A model generated the notes under the pieces. That model made no database searches. It worked only from the letters and a program-made list of their open reading frames with translations, and was not told where the DNA came from. A program made the translations under genes and the position numbers. Shown one piece after another: positions 1-6,422 of a DNA stretch of 13,884 nucleotides (the first letter of the stretch is position 1; the number at the start of each line of letters is the position of its first letter). Source of the DNA: Streptosporangiaceae bacterium (GTDB lineage Bacteria; Actinomycetota; Actinomycetes; Streptosporangiales; Streptosporangiaceae); the NCBI GenBank assembly GCA_030041195.1, contig JASHOI010000524.1:1-13884 (forward strand), in the 5' to 3' direction.

Positions 1-197
1 ACATAGTTCTGCAACGTCACCCGCGACGTCTCCGGCGGCCGCCCCTCCCACACCGCCTCCGCCAACTCCCCCGCACCCACCACCTGATTCGCACGCAGCA
101 ACAACGCCGCCAGCAGCACCCGCTGCTTACCAGCCGACACCACCAACCGCGACCCGCCAGCCCTCACCACCAGCGGCCCCAGCAGGCCGAATTCCAC
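1..197 (-). CDS. SARP/AfsR-type transcriptional regulator, N-terminal fragment (cut by left edge)
   Basis: Only the first 65 codons are present; the rest lies beyond base 1. The fragment begins VEFGLLGPLVV and continues with KQRVLLAALLLRAN and ELAEAVWEGRPP. This is the usual start of the OmpR/PhoB-like winged-helix domain in SARP (Streptomyces antibiotic regulatory protein) and AfsR/DnrI regulators. In full-length members it is followed by a bacterial transcriptional activation domain, sometimes with NB-ARC and TPR parts. The GTG start at 197 is chosen because GGGAGG lies about 4 bases upstream and the family normally begins at this point. An in-frame GTG at 209 is less likely. Codon use is odd: 53 of 65 codons end in G and only four in C, unlike the C/G-ending neighbours. 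Such proteins activate nearby pathway genes, but the target here is outside the window. Confidence 0.82.
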   Translation of the reverse strand, partial: MEFGLLGPLVVRAGGSRLVVSAGKQRVLLAALLLRANQVVGAGELAEAVWEGRPPETSRVTLQNY

Positions 198-218
198 AAA
201 GCCTCCCACTGCGAAATG

Positions 219-229
219 CCTTTGAAAGG
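219..229. promoter_or_regulatory. Palindrome CCTTTgAAAGG upstream of the SARP-type gene
   Basis: An 11-bp palindrome with 5-bp arms sits 22-32 bases upstream of the regulator start at 197. Its AT content is high for this DNA. It could be an operator or part of a leader hairpin. The rest of the 177-bp gap (198-374) shows no convincing -35/-10 pair. The assignment is only positional. Confidence 0.25.
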
Positions 230-374
230 ACATCGCACGCGCCACGCTCATGGTAACGGGACACGCGGGAAACAATTCGTGAATACGGCCGGGACCTGTC
301 AGAACCGGTCAGCTTGCGGGCGGCGGCGACTCGGCTGGCAAGCGGCGGTGGTTCGGCCGGCCGGCAGCACCCGC

Positions 375-2681
375 TCAGCCACTGGGCAGCAGCGGCGGCG
401 GCGAGCCCACGGTCACCGGCGGCGGCTGGCCGGCCCAGCGCTCGATCTCGACCAGCGCGTGCTGGCCGGCGCACCCCTGGGACAGCCGCGAGCTCGGGAC
501 GTCGCCGGTCAGCACGTTGGGGTTGCCGTGCGCGCAGAGCGGCGCCGAGCCGACCCCGGGGACCGGGTCGAACCAGGCGCCGGTCGGCAGCCGGACCACG
601 CCACGCCGGATCGCCGTGGTCAGCACCGCCCCGGCCAGGCAGGCACCCCGGTCGTTGTAGACCTTCACGACGTCCCCGGCCGCGATGCCGCGGTCGGCCG
701 CGTCCTGCGGATGCATCTGGACCGCCTCCCGGCCGGCGACCTTGGCCCGCTGGCTGGTCGCGCCGACGTCGAGCTGGCTGTGCAGCCGCGTGGCCGGCTG
801 GTTGGCGATCAGGTGCAGCGGGAACCTCCGGGCCAGCGGGGCGCCGAGCCATTCGCCGGGCTCCAGCCACACCGGGTGCCCCGGGCAGTCCGGATAGCCG
901 AAGCCGGCGATGGTCTCGGACGTGATCTCGATCCGCCCGGTCGGCGTGCGCAGCGGCGAGCCCACCGGGTCGGCGCGGAAGTCCGCGAACAGCGTGAACT
1001 GCTCGGGCCCCTCGGGCAGCCGGTACTCACCCGCCTCCCAGAACTCGGCGAAGCCGGGGACCTGGTGCCCGGCGCCGAGCATGGCCTCGCGCCACTCGGT
1101 GTACAGGTGCTCGATCCACTCGCGGCCGGTCCGGCCCTCGGTGAAGGCCGGGCCGAAGCCGAGCCGGCCGGCCAGGCCGGCCAGGATCTCGTGGTCGTTG
1201 CGCGCCTCGCCGACCGGGTCGGCGGCCCGGTGCATGGCGATCAGGTGGGTGTCCCGCCGTCCGCTGCCGATGTCCTCCCGCTCCAGGCTGGTGGTGGCGG
1301 GCAGCACGATGTCGGCGTGCCTGGCGGTGGCGGTCCAGTGCGGCTCGTGCACCACGACCGTGTCCGGCCTGCCGAACGCGGTGCGCAGCCTGCCCAGGTC
1401 CTGGTGGTGGTGGAACGGGTTGCCGCCGGCCCAGTAGACCAGCCGGATGTCCGGGTAGCTGAGCCGCTGGCCGTCGTAGTCGTAGGCGGCACCGGGGTTG
1501 AGCAGCATGTCCGCGATCCGGGCCACCGGGATGAACGTGCGCACCGGGTTGTCGCCCTGGCGCAGGGTGGGCAGCCTTACCAGCGGGCCGTGGCTGCCGA
1601 CGTCGCCCATGGAGCCGTAGCCGTGGCCGAACCCGCCGCCGGGCAGCCCGATCTGGCCCAGCATCGCGGCCAGCGCGAGCGCGGCCCAGACCGGCTGCTC
1701 GCCGTACCTGGTGCGCTGCAGCGACCAGGTGACCGTGACCAGCGTGCGCGCCGCCGCCATCCGCCGCGCCAGGTCCGTGATCGCCGCCGGCTCGACCCCG
1801 CACACCGACCCGGCCCATTCGGCGTCCTTGGGCACGCCGTCGGGCTCGCCGAACAGGTAGCGCTCGAACGTGTCGTAGCCCGCCGTGCAGGTGTCAAGGA
1901 ACTCCTTGTCGTGCAGGCCCTCGGCCGCCAGCGTGTGCGCGAGCCCGAGCATCAGCGCGACATCGGTCGCCGGGACCACCGGGTGCCACTCGGCGTCCAG
2001 GTAGCCGGGCAGGTCTGAGCGCAGCGGGCTGATCAGCACGATCTTGGTTCCCCTGGCTGCGAGCTCCGCGAGGTGCCCCGGGATGCCGTGCGTGGTCATC
2101 CCGCCCGGCGTGACGTACACGTTCTTTTCCGGTATGCCGCCGAACGCGACGATCAGCTCGGTGTTCGCGACGATCGTCGGCCAGGACGAGGCGCCGCGCA
2201 GCACCAGGCCGGCGCTGCCCACCAGGTGCGGCAGCAGCACCTCCGAGGTGCCCAGGCTGTAGGTGTTGCGCGAGGCGACGTAGCCGCCGCCGAGCGCGAG
2301 GAACCGGTGTAGCTGGCTCTGCGCGTGGTGGAAGCGCCCGGCGCTGGCCCACCCGTACGAGCCACCGAAGATCGCCTCGTTGCCGTGGGTCGCGCGTACC
2401 CTGGCCAGCTCGGCCGCGACCAGGTCCAGCGCCTCATCCCAGCTGACTTCGCAGAACGGGTCCTGCCCGCGCCGGTCGGTGGGGCCCGGACCGTACTCGA
2501 GCCAGCCGCGGCGCACCGCTGGCCGCCGCACCCGGGTGGCGTGCCGCAGGGCGCCGGGGATGTTGCCGAGCAGCGGCGACGGCGCCGGGTCGTCGGGGTG
2601 CGGCGTGACGACGATCTCCCCGTCCGGCCCGGTCCGCACCCGGTACGCGCCCCAGTGTGAGGTCGTCGGCCGGGTGCTCAT
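375..2681 (-). CDS. bisC: Molybdopterin-dependent oxidoreductase, biotin/TMAO/DMSO sulfoxide reductase type
   Basis: The 768-aa protein matches the full length of the BisC/TorA/DorA branch of the DMSO reductase family, which uses bis-MGD molybdenum to reduce S- or N-oxides. The N terminus (HWGAYRVR) has no iron-sulfur cysteine cluster motif. GGSYGWASAGRFHHAQ at about 106-121 contains the Ser (S113) that aligns with the molybdenum-ligating serine of DMSO/TMAO reductases. RNTYSLGTSEVLLPHL, NPFHHHQDL (about 421-429), PATTSLEREDIGSG (about 461-474) and the C-terminal cofactor-binding region with HGNPNVLTGD (about 718-727) are all family features. There is no Tat signal (no twin-arginine plus hydrophobic stretch), so it should be cytoplasmic like BisC, where methionine sulfoxide or biotin sulfoxide are plausible substrates. 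No electron-donor subunit or cofactor gene is adjacent. The substrate is inferred, not shown. The ATG at 2681 lacks a strong ribosome-binding site. Confidence 0.88.
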   Translation of the reverse strand: MSTRPTTSHWGAYRVRTGPDGEIVVTPHPDDPAPSPLLGNIPGALRHATRVRRPAVRRGWLEYGPGPTDRRGQDPFCEVSWDEALDLVAAELARVRATHGNEAIFGGSYGWASAGRFHHAQSQLHRFLALGGGYVASRNTYSLGTSEVLLPHLVGSAGLVLRGASSWPTIVANTELIVAFGGIPEKNVYVTPGGMTTHGIPGHLAELAARGTKIVLISPLRSDLPGYLDAEWHPVVPATDVALMLGLAHTLAAEGLHDKEFLDTCTAGYDTFERYLFGEPDGVPKDAEWAGSVCGVEPAAITDLARRMAAARTLVTVTWSLQRTRYGEQPVWAALALAAMLGQIGLPGGGFGHGYGSMGDVGSHGPLVRLPTLRQGDNPVRTFIPVARIADMLLNPGAAYDYDGQRLSYPDIRLVYWAGGNPFHHHQDLGRLRTAFGRPDTVVVHEPHWTATARHADIVLPATTSLEREDIGSGRRDTHLIAMHRAADPVGEARNDHEILAGLAGRLGFGPAFTEGRTGREWIEHLYTEWREAMLGAGHQVPGFAEFWEAGEYRLPEGPEQFTLFADFRADPVGSPLRTPTGRIEITSETIAGFGYPDCPGHPVWLEPGEWLGAPLARRFPLHLIANQPATRLHSQLDVGATSQRAKVAGREAVQMHPQDAADRGIAAGDVVKVYNDRGACLAGAVLTTAIRRGVVRLPTGAWFDPVPGVGSAPLCAHGNPNVLTGDVPSSRLSQGCAGQHALVEIERWAGQPPPVTVGSPPPLLPSG

Positions 2682-2719
2682 GCCAAAGAGCCTATCCCCG
2701 GTCCCCGCGCCCGCCGCCT

Positions 2720-2772
2720 AAAAGATCTAGGAGGCTCGCGTGCGATATTTGCCGGTGATCCTCCTAGATCTT
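2720..2772 (-). terminator. Perfect 13-bp inverted repeat between dinB2 and bisC; possible terminator or operator
   Basis: Arms AAGATCTAGGAGG (2722-2734) and CCTCCTAGATCTT (2760-2772) are exactly complementary, separated by 25 bases. The arms are under 50% GC, conspicuous in this genome. On the minus strand the hairpin begins 15 bases after the dinB2 stop and ends in TTTT (2723-2720), so it could terminate the deaminase-polymerase operon. It also lies 41 bases upstream of the bisC start, so it could be a repressor or activator site. The long loop is unusual for an intrinsic terminator. Confidence 0.5.
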
Positions 2773-2786
2773 CCGGAAACCCGAGT

Positions 2787-3833
2787 TCACGTGTTGATTG
2801 TGTCGTCGGGCTCGGGCGGGAACTCCGCGCGCACCCCGAGCAGCCGCACCGGCCGCCGGTCGGTGAACTTGTCCAGCGCGGCGAGCGCGGCCCGGCCGAT
2901 CAGCGCGCCGTCGCTGGTCGGCTGCTCGAGCGTCTGGCCGTGCGTGCTGGTGAAGAACGGGGCGTGCCTGACCTTGACCACGATGCGCACGGCCGGCCGC
3001 TGCTCGGCCTCGACGTCGCGGGTCACCTGCGCGGCCAGCCGCAGCACCTCGTCGCGTACCAGCCGCCAGTCCTCGATGTTCCGCTGGAAGGTGGTCTCGC
3101 GGCTGCGCGAGCGCGGCACGTAGGGCTCGGCGGAGACCTCGGCCGAGCCCAGGCCGCGCGCGGTCTGCACCAGCCACGGCCCGATCGTCGGCCCGAGCCT
3201 GGCCGCTACCGCGGCGATGTCGGCCTCGGCCAGCTCGGCCACCGTGCCGATGCCCAGCTCGGCCAGCTTGCGCTCGGTCTTCGCGCCGATGCCCAGCAGC
3301 CTGCCGGTCGGCTGCCCGCCCATCACGTCGGGCCAGTTCCGGTGCGTCAGCCGGAAAACCCCGGCCGGCTTGGCGAAGGTCGACGCCAGCTTGGCCTGGA
3401 TCCGGTTCTCCCCGATGCCGACCGAGGATTCGAGCTCCGTGGCCGCCTTGATCTGCTGCTGGATCTGCCGCGCCACCGCTTCCGGGTCGTCGGTCTCGGC
3501 GGCCACGAACGCCTCGTCCCAGCCCAGCTCCTCGGTGACGTAGCCGAGCTGCCGCAGGGCGGTCATGACCTCGGCCGAGACCGCCTCGTACGTGGCCCGG
3601 TCCACGGGCAGGAACACCGCGTCCGGGGACCGCCGTGCCGCGGTCCGCATCGGCAGCCCCGAGTGCACGCCGTGCTCGCGGGCCTCGTAGGACGCGGTCG
3701 CGACCACCCCGCGCTTGGCCGGGTCGCCGTCGCCGCCGACCACCACGGCGCGCCCGCGCAGTTCCGGGTGGCGCAGCACCTCGACCGCCGCGATGAACTG
3801 GTCGAGGTCGACGTGCAGGATCCAGCGGGTCAC
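2787..3833 (-). CDS. dinB2: Y-family DNA polymerase IV, DinB2-like, with a non-aromatic steric-gate residue
   Basis: The 348-aa protein has the Y-family core. HVDLDQFIAAVE (7-18) carries catalytic D9 and D11. GGDGDPAKRGVVATASYEAR is the fingers region. LGWDEAFVA (103-111) carries D106 and E107. GIGAKTERKLAELGIGTV (181-198) is the helix-hairpin-helix thumb, and PRSRSRETTF leads into the little finger. LGWDEA instead of SIDEA, and the short C terminus without a QLxLF clamp motif, resemble mycobacterial DinB2 rather than DinB1. The steric-gate position is I14 (codon ATC), where most members have Phe or Tyr and Mycobacterium smegmatis DinB2 has Leu. DinB2 is known to incorporate ribonucleotides, so relaxed sugar selection is a reasonable inference here. 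The GTG start at 3833 overlaps the stop of the upstream deaminase gene (GTGA), implying coupled translation. Confidence 0.9.
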   Translation of the reverse strand: MTRWILHVDLDQFIAAVEVLRHPELRGRAVVVGGDGDPAKRGVVATASYEAREHGVHSGLPMRTAARRSPDAVFLPVDRATYEAVSAEVMTALRQLGYVTEELGWDEAFVAAETDDPEAVARQIQQQIKAATELESSVGIGENRIQAKLASTFAKPAGVFRLTHRNWPDVMGGQPTGRLLGIGAKTERKLAELGIGTVAELAEADIAAVAARLGPTIGPWLVQTARGLGSAEVSAEPYVPRSRSRETTFQRNIEDWRLVRDEVLRLAAQVTRDVEAEQRPAVRIVVKVRHAPFFTSTHGQTLEQPTSDGALIGRAALAALDKFTDRRPVRLLGVRAEFPPEPDDTINT

Positions 3834-4846
3834 GGTCCAGCGGCGGCGTACTCGCCGATTTCGGCCAGGTACCCGTCCCGGATCGAGGCCGGGAGCCAGG
3901 CGATCTCGAACGCGTTGCGCTCGAGCTGCACCATGTCCTCGGCCCGCAGCCCGGCACCCTGCTGCGCGGCGATCAGGTTGTCGGTCACGTAGCCGCCGAA
4001 ATACGCCGGGTCGTCGGAGTTCACCGTGACCCGGATGCCGAGCTCGAGCAGGCGCTTGATCTGCCCGGTCTTCTGCTCACCCGCGCACCAGCCGTTGGAG
4101 ATCGGGCACACGGTCAGGCCGAGCCCGCGCCGCTTGAGCTCGCCGGTCAGCTTCTCGCTCTCGAGGATGTTCACGCCGTGGTCGATCCGGTCCACCCCGA
4201 TGACCTCCAGGCACTGGCGGATGTGCTCGATCGAGTTCGGCTGGTCGGTGTCGCAGTGCATCGTGATCTGGTACCCCTCGGCCCGGGCCCGCCGGAACAC
4301 CTTGGCGAACTTTTCCGGCGGGTTGCCCTTCTCGTCGGAATCCAGGCCGACGCCCACGATCCAGTCCCGGTACGGCAGCGACTCCAGCAACGTGGCCATC
4401 CCGTACTCGGCCTCGTGGTCGCGCAGCAGGCACATGATCAGTTGCGCCCGCAGCCCGAACCGGCGCCAGGCCTCCTCGACGGCCTGGCGCAGCCCGCCGA
4501 TCACGGTGCCGAACGGCACGCCCCGGCTGGTGTGAGCCTGCGGGTCGAAGAAGATCTCGGCGTAGCGCACCCGCTCGCCGTGCACCCGCTGCAGGTAGGC
4601 CCAGGCGAGGTCGTGGAAGTCGGCCGCGGTCTGCAGCACCTCCATCCCCTCGTAGTACGCGGCCAGGAACGAGGTCAGGTCGTCGAACGTGTAGGAGGCC
4701 CGCATCTCGGCCGCGCTCGCGGCGGGCAGCGAGATCCCGTTCCGCTCGGCCAGGGCGAATTTGAGCTCCGGCTCGAGCGTCCCCTCGATGTGCAGATGCA
4801 GCTCGGCCTTTGGCATGCCGCGAATGAACTCGGTGATCTCAGGCAT
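3830..4846 (-). CDS. add: Adenosine/adenine deaminase-family metallohydrolase with altered HAGE motif
   Basis: The 338-aa protein is an amidohydrolase-fold purine deaminase. Zinc ligands are visible: HLH (H17, H19), H197 and the Asp of NSDDP (D278/D279), plus RIDHG with H223. KAELHLHIEGTLEPEL, YAEIFFDPQAHTSRG and NSDDPAYFGGYV resemble the bacterial adenine deaminase branch (Pseudomonas PA0148 type) as much as true adenosine deaminases, so the base or nucleoside substrate is open. The expected HAGE is HCDTDQ (197-202). The catalytic Glu position is therefore T200, with D201 next to it. The ATG at 4846 is chosen because the family starts close to PKAELHLH; the reading frame stays open to 5809 but the extra N terminus is not protein-like. 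The stop overlaps the dinB2 GTG, so the two are probably co-expressed from the promoter in 4847-4954. Confidence 0.85.
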   Translation of the reverse strand: MPEITEFIRGMPKAELHLHIEGTLEPELKFALAERNGISLPAASAAEMRASYTFDDLTSFLAAYYEGMEVLQTAADFHDLAWAYLQRVHGERVRYAEIFFDPQAHTSRGVPFGTVIGGLRQAVEEAWRRFGLRAQLIMCLLRDHEAEYGMATLLESLPYRDWIVGVGLDSDEKGNPPEKFAKVFRRARAEGYQITMHCDTDQPNSIEHIRQCLEVIGVDRIDHGVNILESEKLTGELKRRGLGLTVCPISNGWCAGEQKTGQIKRLLELGIRVTVNSDDPAYFGGYVTDNLIAAQQGAGLRAEDMVQLERNAFEIAWLPASIRDGYLAEIGEYAAAGP

Positions 4847-4942
4847 GACACCATGCCTAGCCGACCGGAGGTGCGATCGTCCAGCATTGATCACCGCCGC
4901 GGCGCGGCAGTTCGGGACGCTGGCGCGGCGCAACAGCCGAGT

Positions 4943-4954
4943 TATCGTGATCAT
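4943..4954 (+). promoter_or_regulatory. Possible -10 element (TATCGT) placed for a leaderless transcript
   Basis: TATCGT at 4943-4948 fits the actinobacterial TANNNT -10 pattern and is followed by exactly six bases before the ATG at 4955. The first transcribed base could thus be the start codon itself. No purine-rich ribosome-binding site precedes this ATG, which agrees with a leaderless message. No good -35 is visible. The 108-bp gap (4847-4954) must also hold the promoter for the deaminase-dinB2 pair on the other strand. Confidence 0.35.
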
Positions 4955-5869
4955 ATGGACGGCGCGCTCGTCGGCAGCGGTTATGCGGACCATCTCACCG
5001 ATGCGGACCTGGGGTTGCTCGCCTCGGCCGGCGATCGGCCCGCGGCCCAGGCGGCGCCGTGGCTCCGCGCGCACCCCGAGGAAATCCCCGGGCTGATCGG
5101 CGACCCGCGGATGTTCCAGGCGGTGTTCGGCGCACCGGCCGGGACCGCGCGGCCGGCCAGGCCGACCGGGGCTTCGGCGATGGCCGCCTTGGCGTCCCCG
5201 TTCCTGATCTTCGCCGTATCGGTGCATCGGGCGGCGGCAGAACTCGCGACCATGGATCACGTGCCCGAGCGTTCCGGGCAGCGCCAGCGGGTGCCGCTGT
5301 TCGACGCGCCGGAGCTGCGCGACTTCCTCGGCTCGGCGGCGCGCCGGCTGTTCCTGGCCGAGCTCCTGGCGTCGTTCACCAGGAACGCGGCGCAGTACCG
5401 GCCGGTCCCCAAGGGCCAGCCCCGGTCCCGGGCGGCGCGCGGGCGGCGGTTCAGCGAGCTCGACCTGGTCCGGATGGCCGGGCTGCTCGACGCGGTCCCC
5501 GACGCCGAGCGGGCCGGCGTGTACCGCAGGCTCGGCGACGTGGCGCTGTTTCTGACCGGGGTGTTTCCCGACTACGCCGTGGCGCACGCGCTCGGGCCGG
5601 TCAGCGCGGCCCGGCTGCTGCGCGCGGCGCAGGTGCCGGCGCGGCAGCACGACCAGCTGGCCGGTGCCCCGGCCATCGACCTGTTCGAGCACCTCGGCGC
5701 CCAGTGGTACCGCGCCGCCTGGGGCCTGGCGCCCACCCGTACCGCCAGGCTCGCCGTGGTGGCCGAGGTGGCCGAGCGGTTCCGCCAGGCCCGCCGGGTG
5801 CTGAACCACATCACGGACCGGTGCCTGTTCCCGCAGGGGAACCCCTGGTTCGCCCCGCCAGCAAGCTGA
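4955..5869 (+). CDS. Conserved-looking protein of unknown function, 304 aa
   Basis: I do not recognise this family. The 304-aa product starts MDGALVGSGYADHLTDADLG. It is largely helical in composition, with Ala, Leu and Arg-rich segments. One mildly hydrophobic stretch (ASAMAALASPFLIFAVSV) may be a buried helix rather than a membrane span. SFTRNAAQYRPVPKGQP and QWYRAAWGLAP are distinctive segments for a database search. No signal peptide, cysteine cluster or known catalytic motif is apparent. Codon use has normal GC-rich third positions, supporting a real gene. The reading frame stays open upstream to 4178, but that part is antisense to the deaminase gene. The gene is divergent from the deaminase-dinB2 pair and shares their 108-bp promoter region. 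Stress or DNA-repair linkage can only be guessed from that. Confidence 0.78.
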   Translation: MDGALVGSGYADHLTDADLGLLASAGDRPAAQAAPWLRAHPEEIPGLIGDPRMFQAVFGAPAGTARPARPTGASAMAALASPFLIFAVSVHRAAAELATMDHVPERSGQRQRVPLFDAPELRDFLGSAARRLFLAELLASFTRNAAQYRPVPKGQPRSRAARGRRFSELDLVRMAGLLDAVPDAERAGVYRRLGDVALFLTGVFPDYAVAHALGPVSAARLLRAAQVPARQHDQLAGAPAIDLFEHLGAQWYRAAWGLAPTRTARLAVVAEVAERFRQARRVLNHITDRCLFPQGNPWFAPPAS

Positions 5870-5881
5870 GGCGGGTGTTCA

Positions 5882-5896
5882 CCGCGAGAACCGCGG
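5882..5896 (+). terminator. Small GC hairpin after the 304-aa gene (weak terminator candidate)
   Basis: CCGCG (5882-5886) and CGCGG (5892-5896) form a perfect 5-bp stem with a 5-base loop, 12 bases after the stop codon at 5869. There is no T-tract. In the same 112-bp gap (5870-5981) I see no clear promoter for the next gene, although TAGTAC at 5932-5937 could be a -10. Confidence 0.25.
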
Positions 5897-5981
5897 AGCG
5901 GCTGACAGCGCCCGGCTGTGACCGGCGAGACTAGTACCCGGCCCGCTGCAGGGCGGTCGCGCTACGAAATGGGGTCAGCAG

Positions 5982-6398
5982 ATGGCACACGGTTCCCGGC
6001 TCGAATCGGCGGTCATGTTCGTGCAGGACCTGGACAGGTCGGTGGCCTTCTACCAGCAGGTCCTCGGGCTTGAGGAGTCCGACCGCAGCCCGACCGCCTC
6101 GCTGCTGACCAGCGGCAGCGGGTCGCAGCTGATCCTGCGCTCGATGGGCGGCGGCGCCGTGCACTCGCTCGGCGGCGTCGGAGTCCAGTACGTGATCTGG
6201 ACCGCGGAGGACGAGACGGCCCTCGACCGGTGCGAGCGCACGCTGAAGGAACTCTCGGCGCACCGGGACACCCGGATCGGCGGGCCGGTCAAGGCCGTTG
6301 AGGGACGCGACCCCGACGACATCGTTGTGCTGATCATCTATCCGGGCCCCAGCCAGGCCCCGCTGCACGAACTTCCGGTACGCATCTACGGCTGGTAG
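5982..6398 (+). CDS. VOC (glyoxalase/bleomycin-resistance fold) family protein
   Basis: The 138-aa length fits a single two-module VOC domain. The start, SRLESAVMFVQDLDRSVAFYQQVLGL (residues 5-30), is the family's typical first beta-strand plus helix, with YQQVLGLEE marking the end of the helix. DPDDIVVLIIYPG (about 109-121) matches the final strand pattern of glyoxalase I-like domains. A clear His/Glu metal-ligand set could not be assigned. The protein may be a metal-dependent lyase/isomerase, a dioxygenase-like enzyme or a ligand-binding resistance protein. The stop at 6398 is only a few bases upstream of the HAD phosphatase gene, suggesting an operon with the GH65 module. A role in sugar or aldehyde handling would be inference. 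Confidence 0.8.
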   Translation: MAHGSRLESAVMFVQDLDRSVAFYQQVLGLEESDRSPTASLLTSGSGSQLILRSMGGGAVHSLGGVGVQYVIWTAEDETALDRCERTLKELSAHRDTRIGGPVKAVEGRDPDDIVVLIIYPGPSQAPLHELPVRIYGW

Positions 6399-6410
6399 AC
6401 CATGGGCCCG

Positions 6411-6422
6411 TACGCTAGACCC
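6411..6422 (+). promoter_or_regulatory. Possible -10 element (TACGCT) with leaderless spacing before the HAD gene
   Basis: TACGCT (6411-6416) fits TANNNT and is followed by six bases and then GTG at 6423. This is the same geometry as before the 304-aa gene. Neither candidate start of the HAD gene has a recognisable ribosome-binding site. A separate leaderless promoter for the HAD-GH65 pair is therefore possible. No convincing -35 is visible. Confidence 0.3.

Noticed and set aside
216..2018. Long plus-strand open frame antisense to bisC
   Set aside because: Product is Arg/Gly/Ala/Val-rich low-complexity sequence typical of antisense frames in GC-rich genes; the minus-strand frame has clear family motifs.
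2740..3123. Plus-strand frame of 127 codons with AGGAGG five bases before its GTG
   Set aside because: After the first ~15 codons it is antisense to dinB2 and its product is Ser/Arg/Thr-rich shadow sequence. The AGGAGG belongs to the inverted repeat. It is kept only as a note under that repeat.
4847..5809. N-terminal extension of the deaminase frame
   Set aside because: The extra residues are antisense to the 304-aa gene and Arg/Gly/Pro-rich; the family starts near the ATG at 4846.
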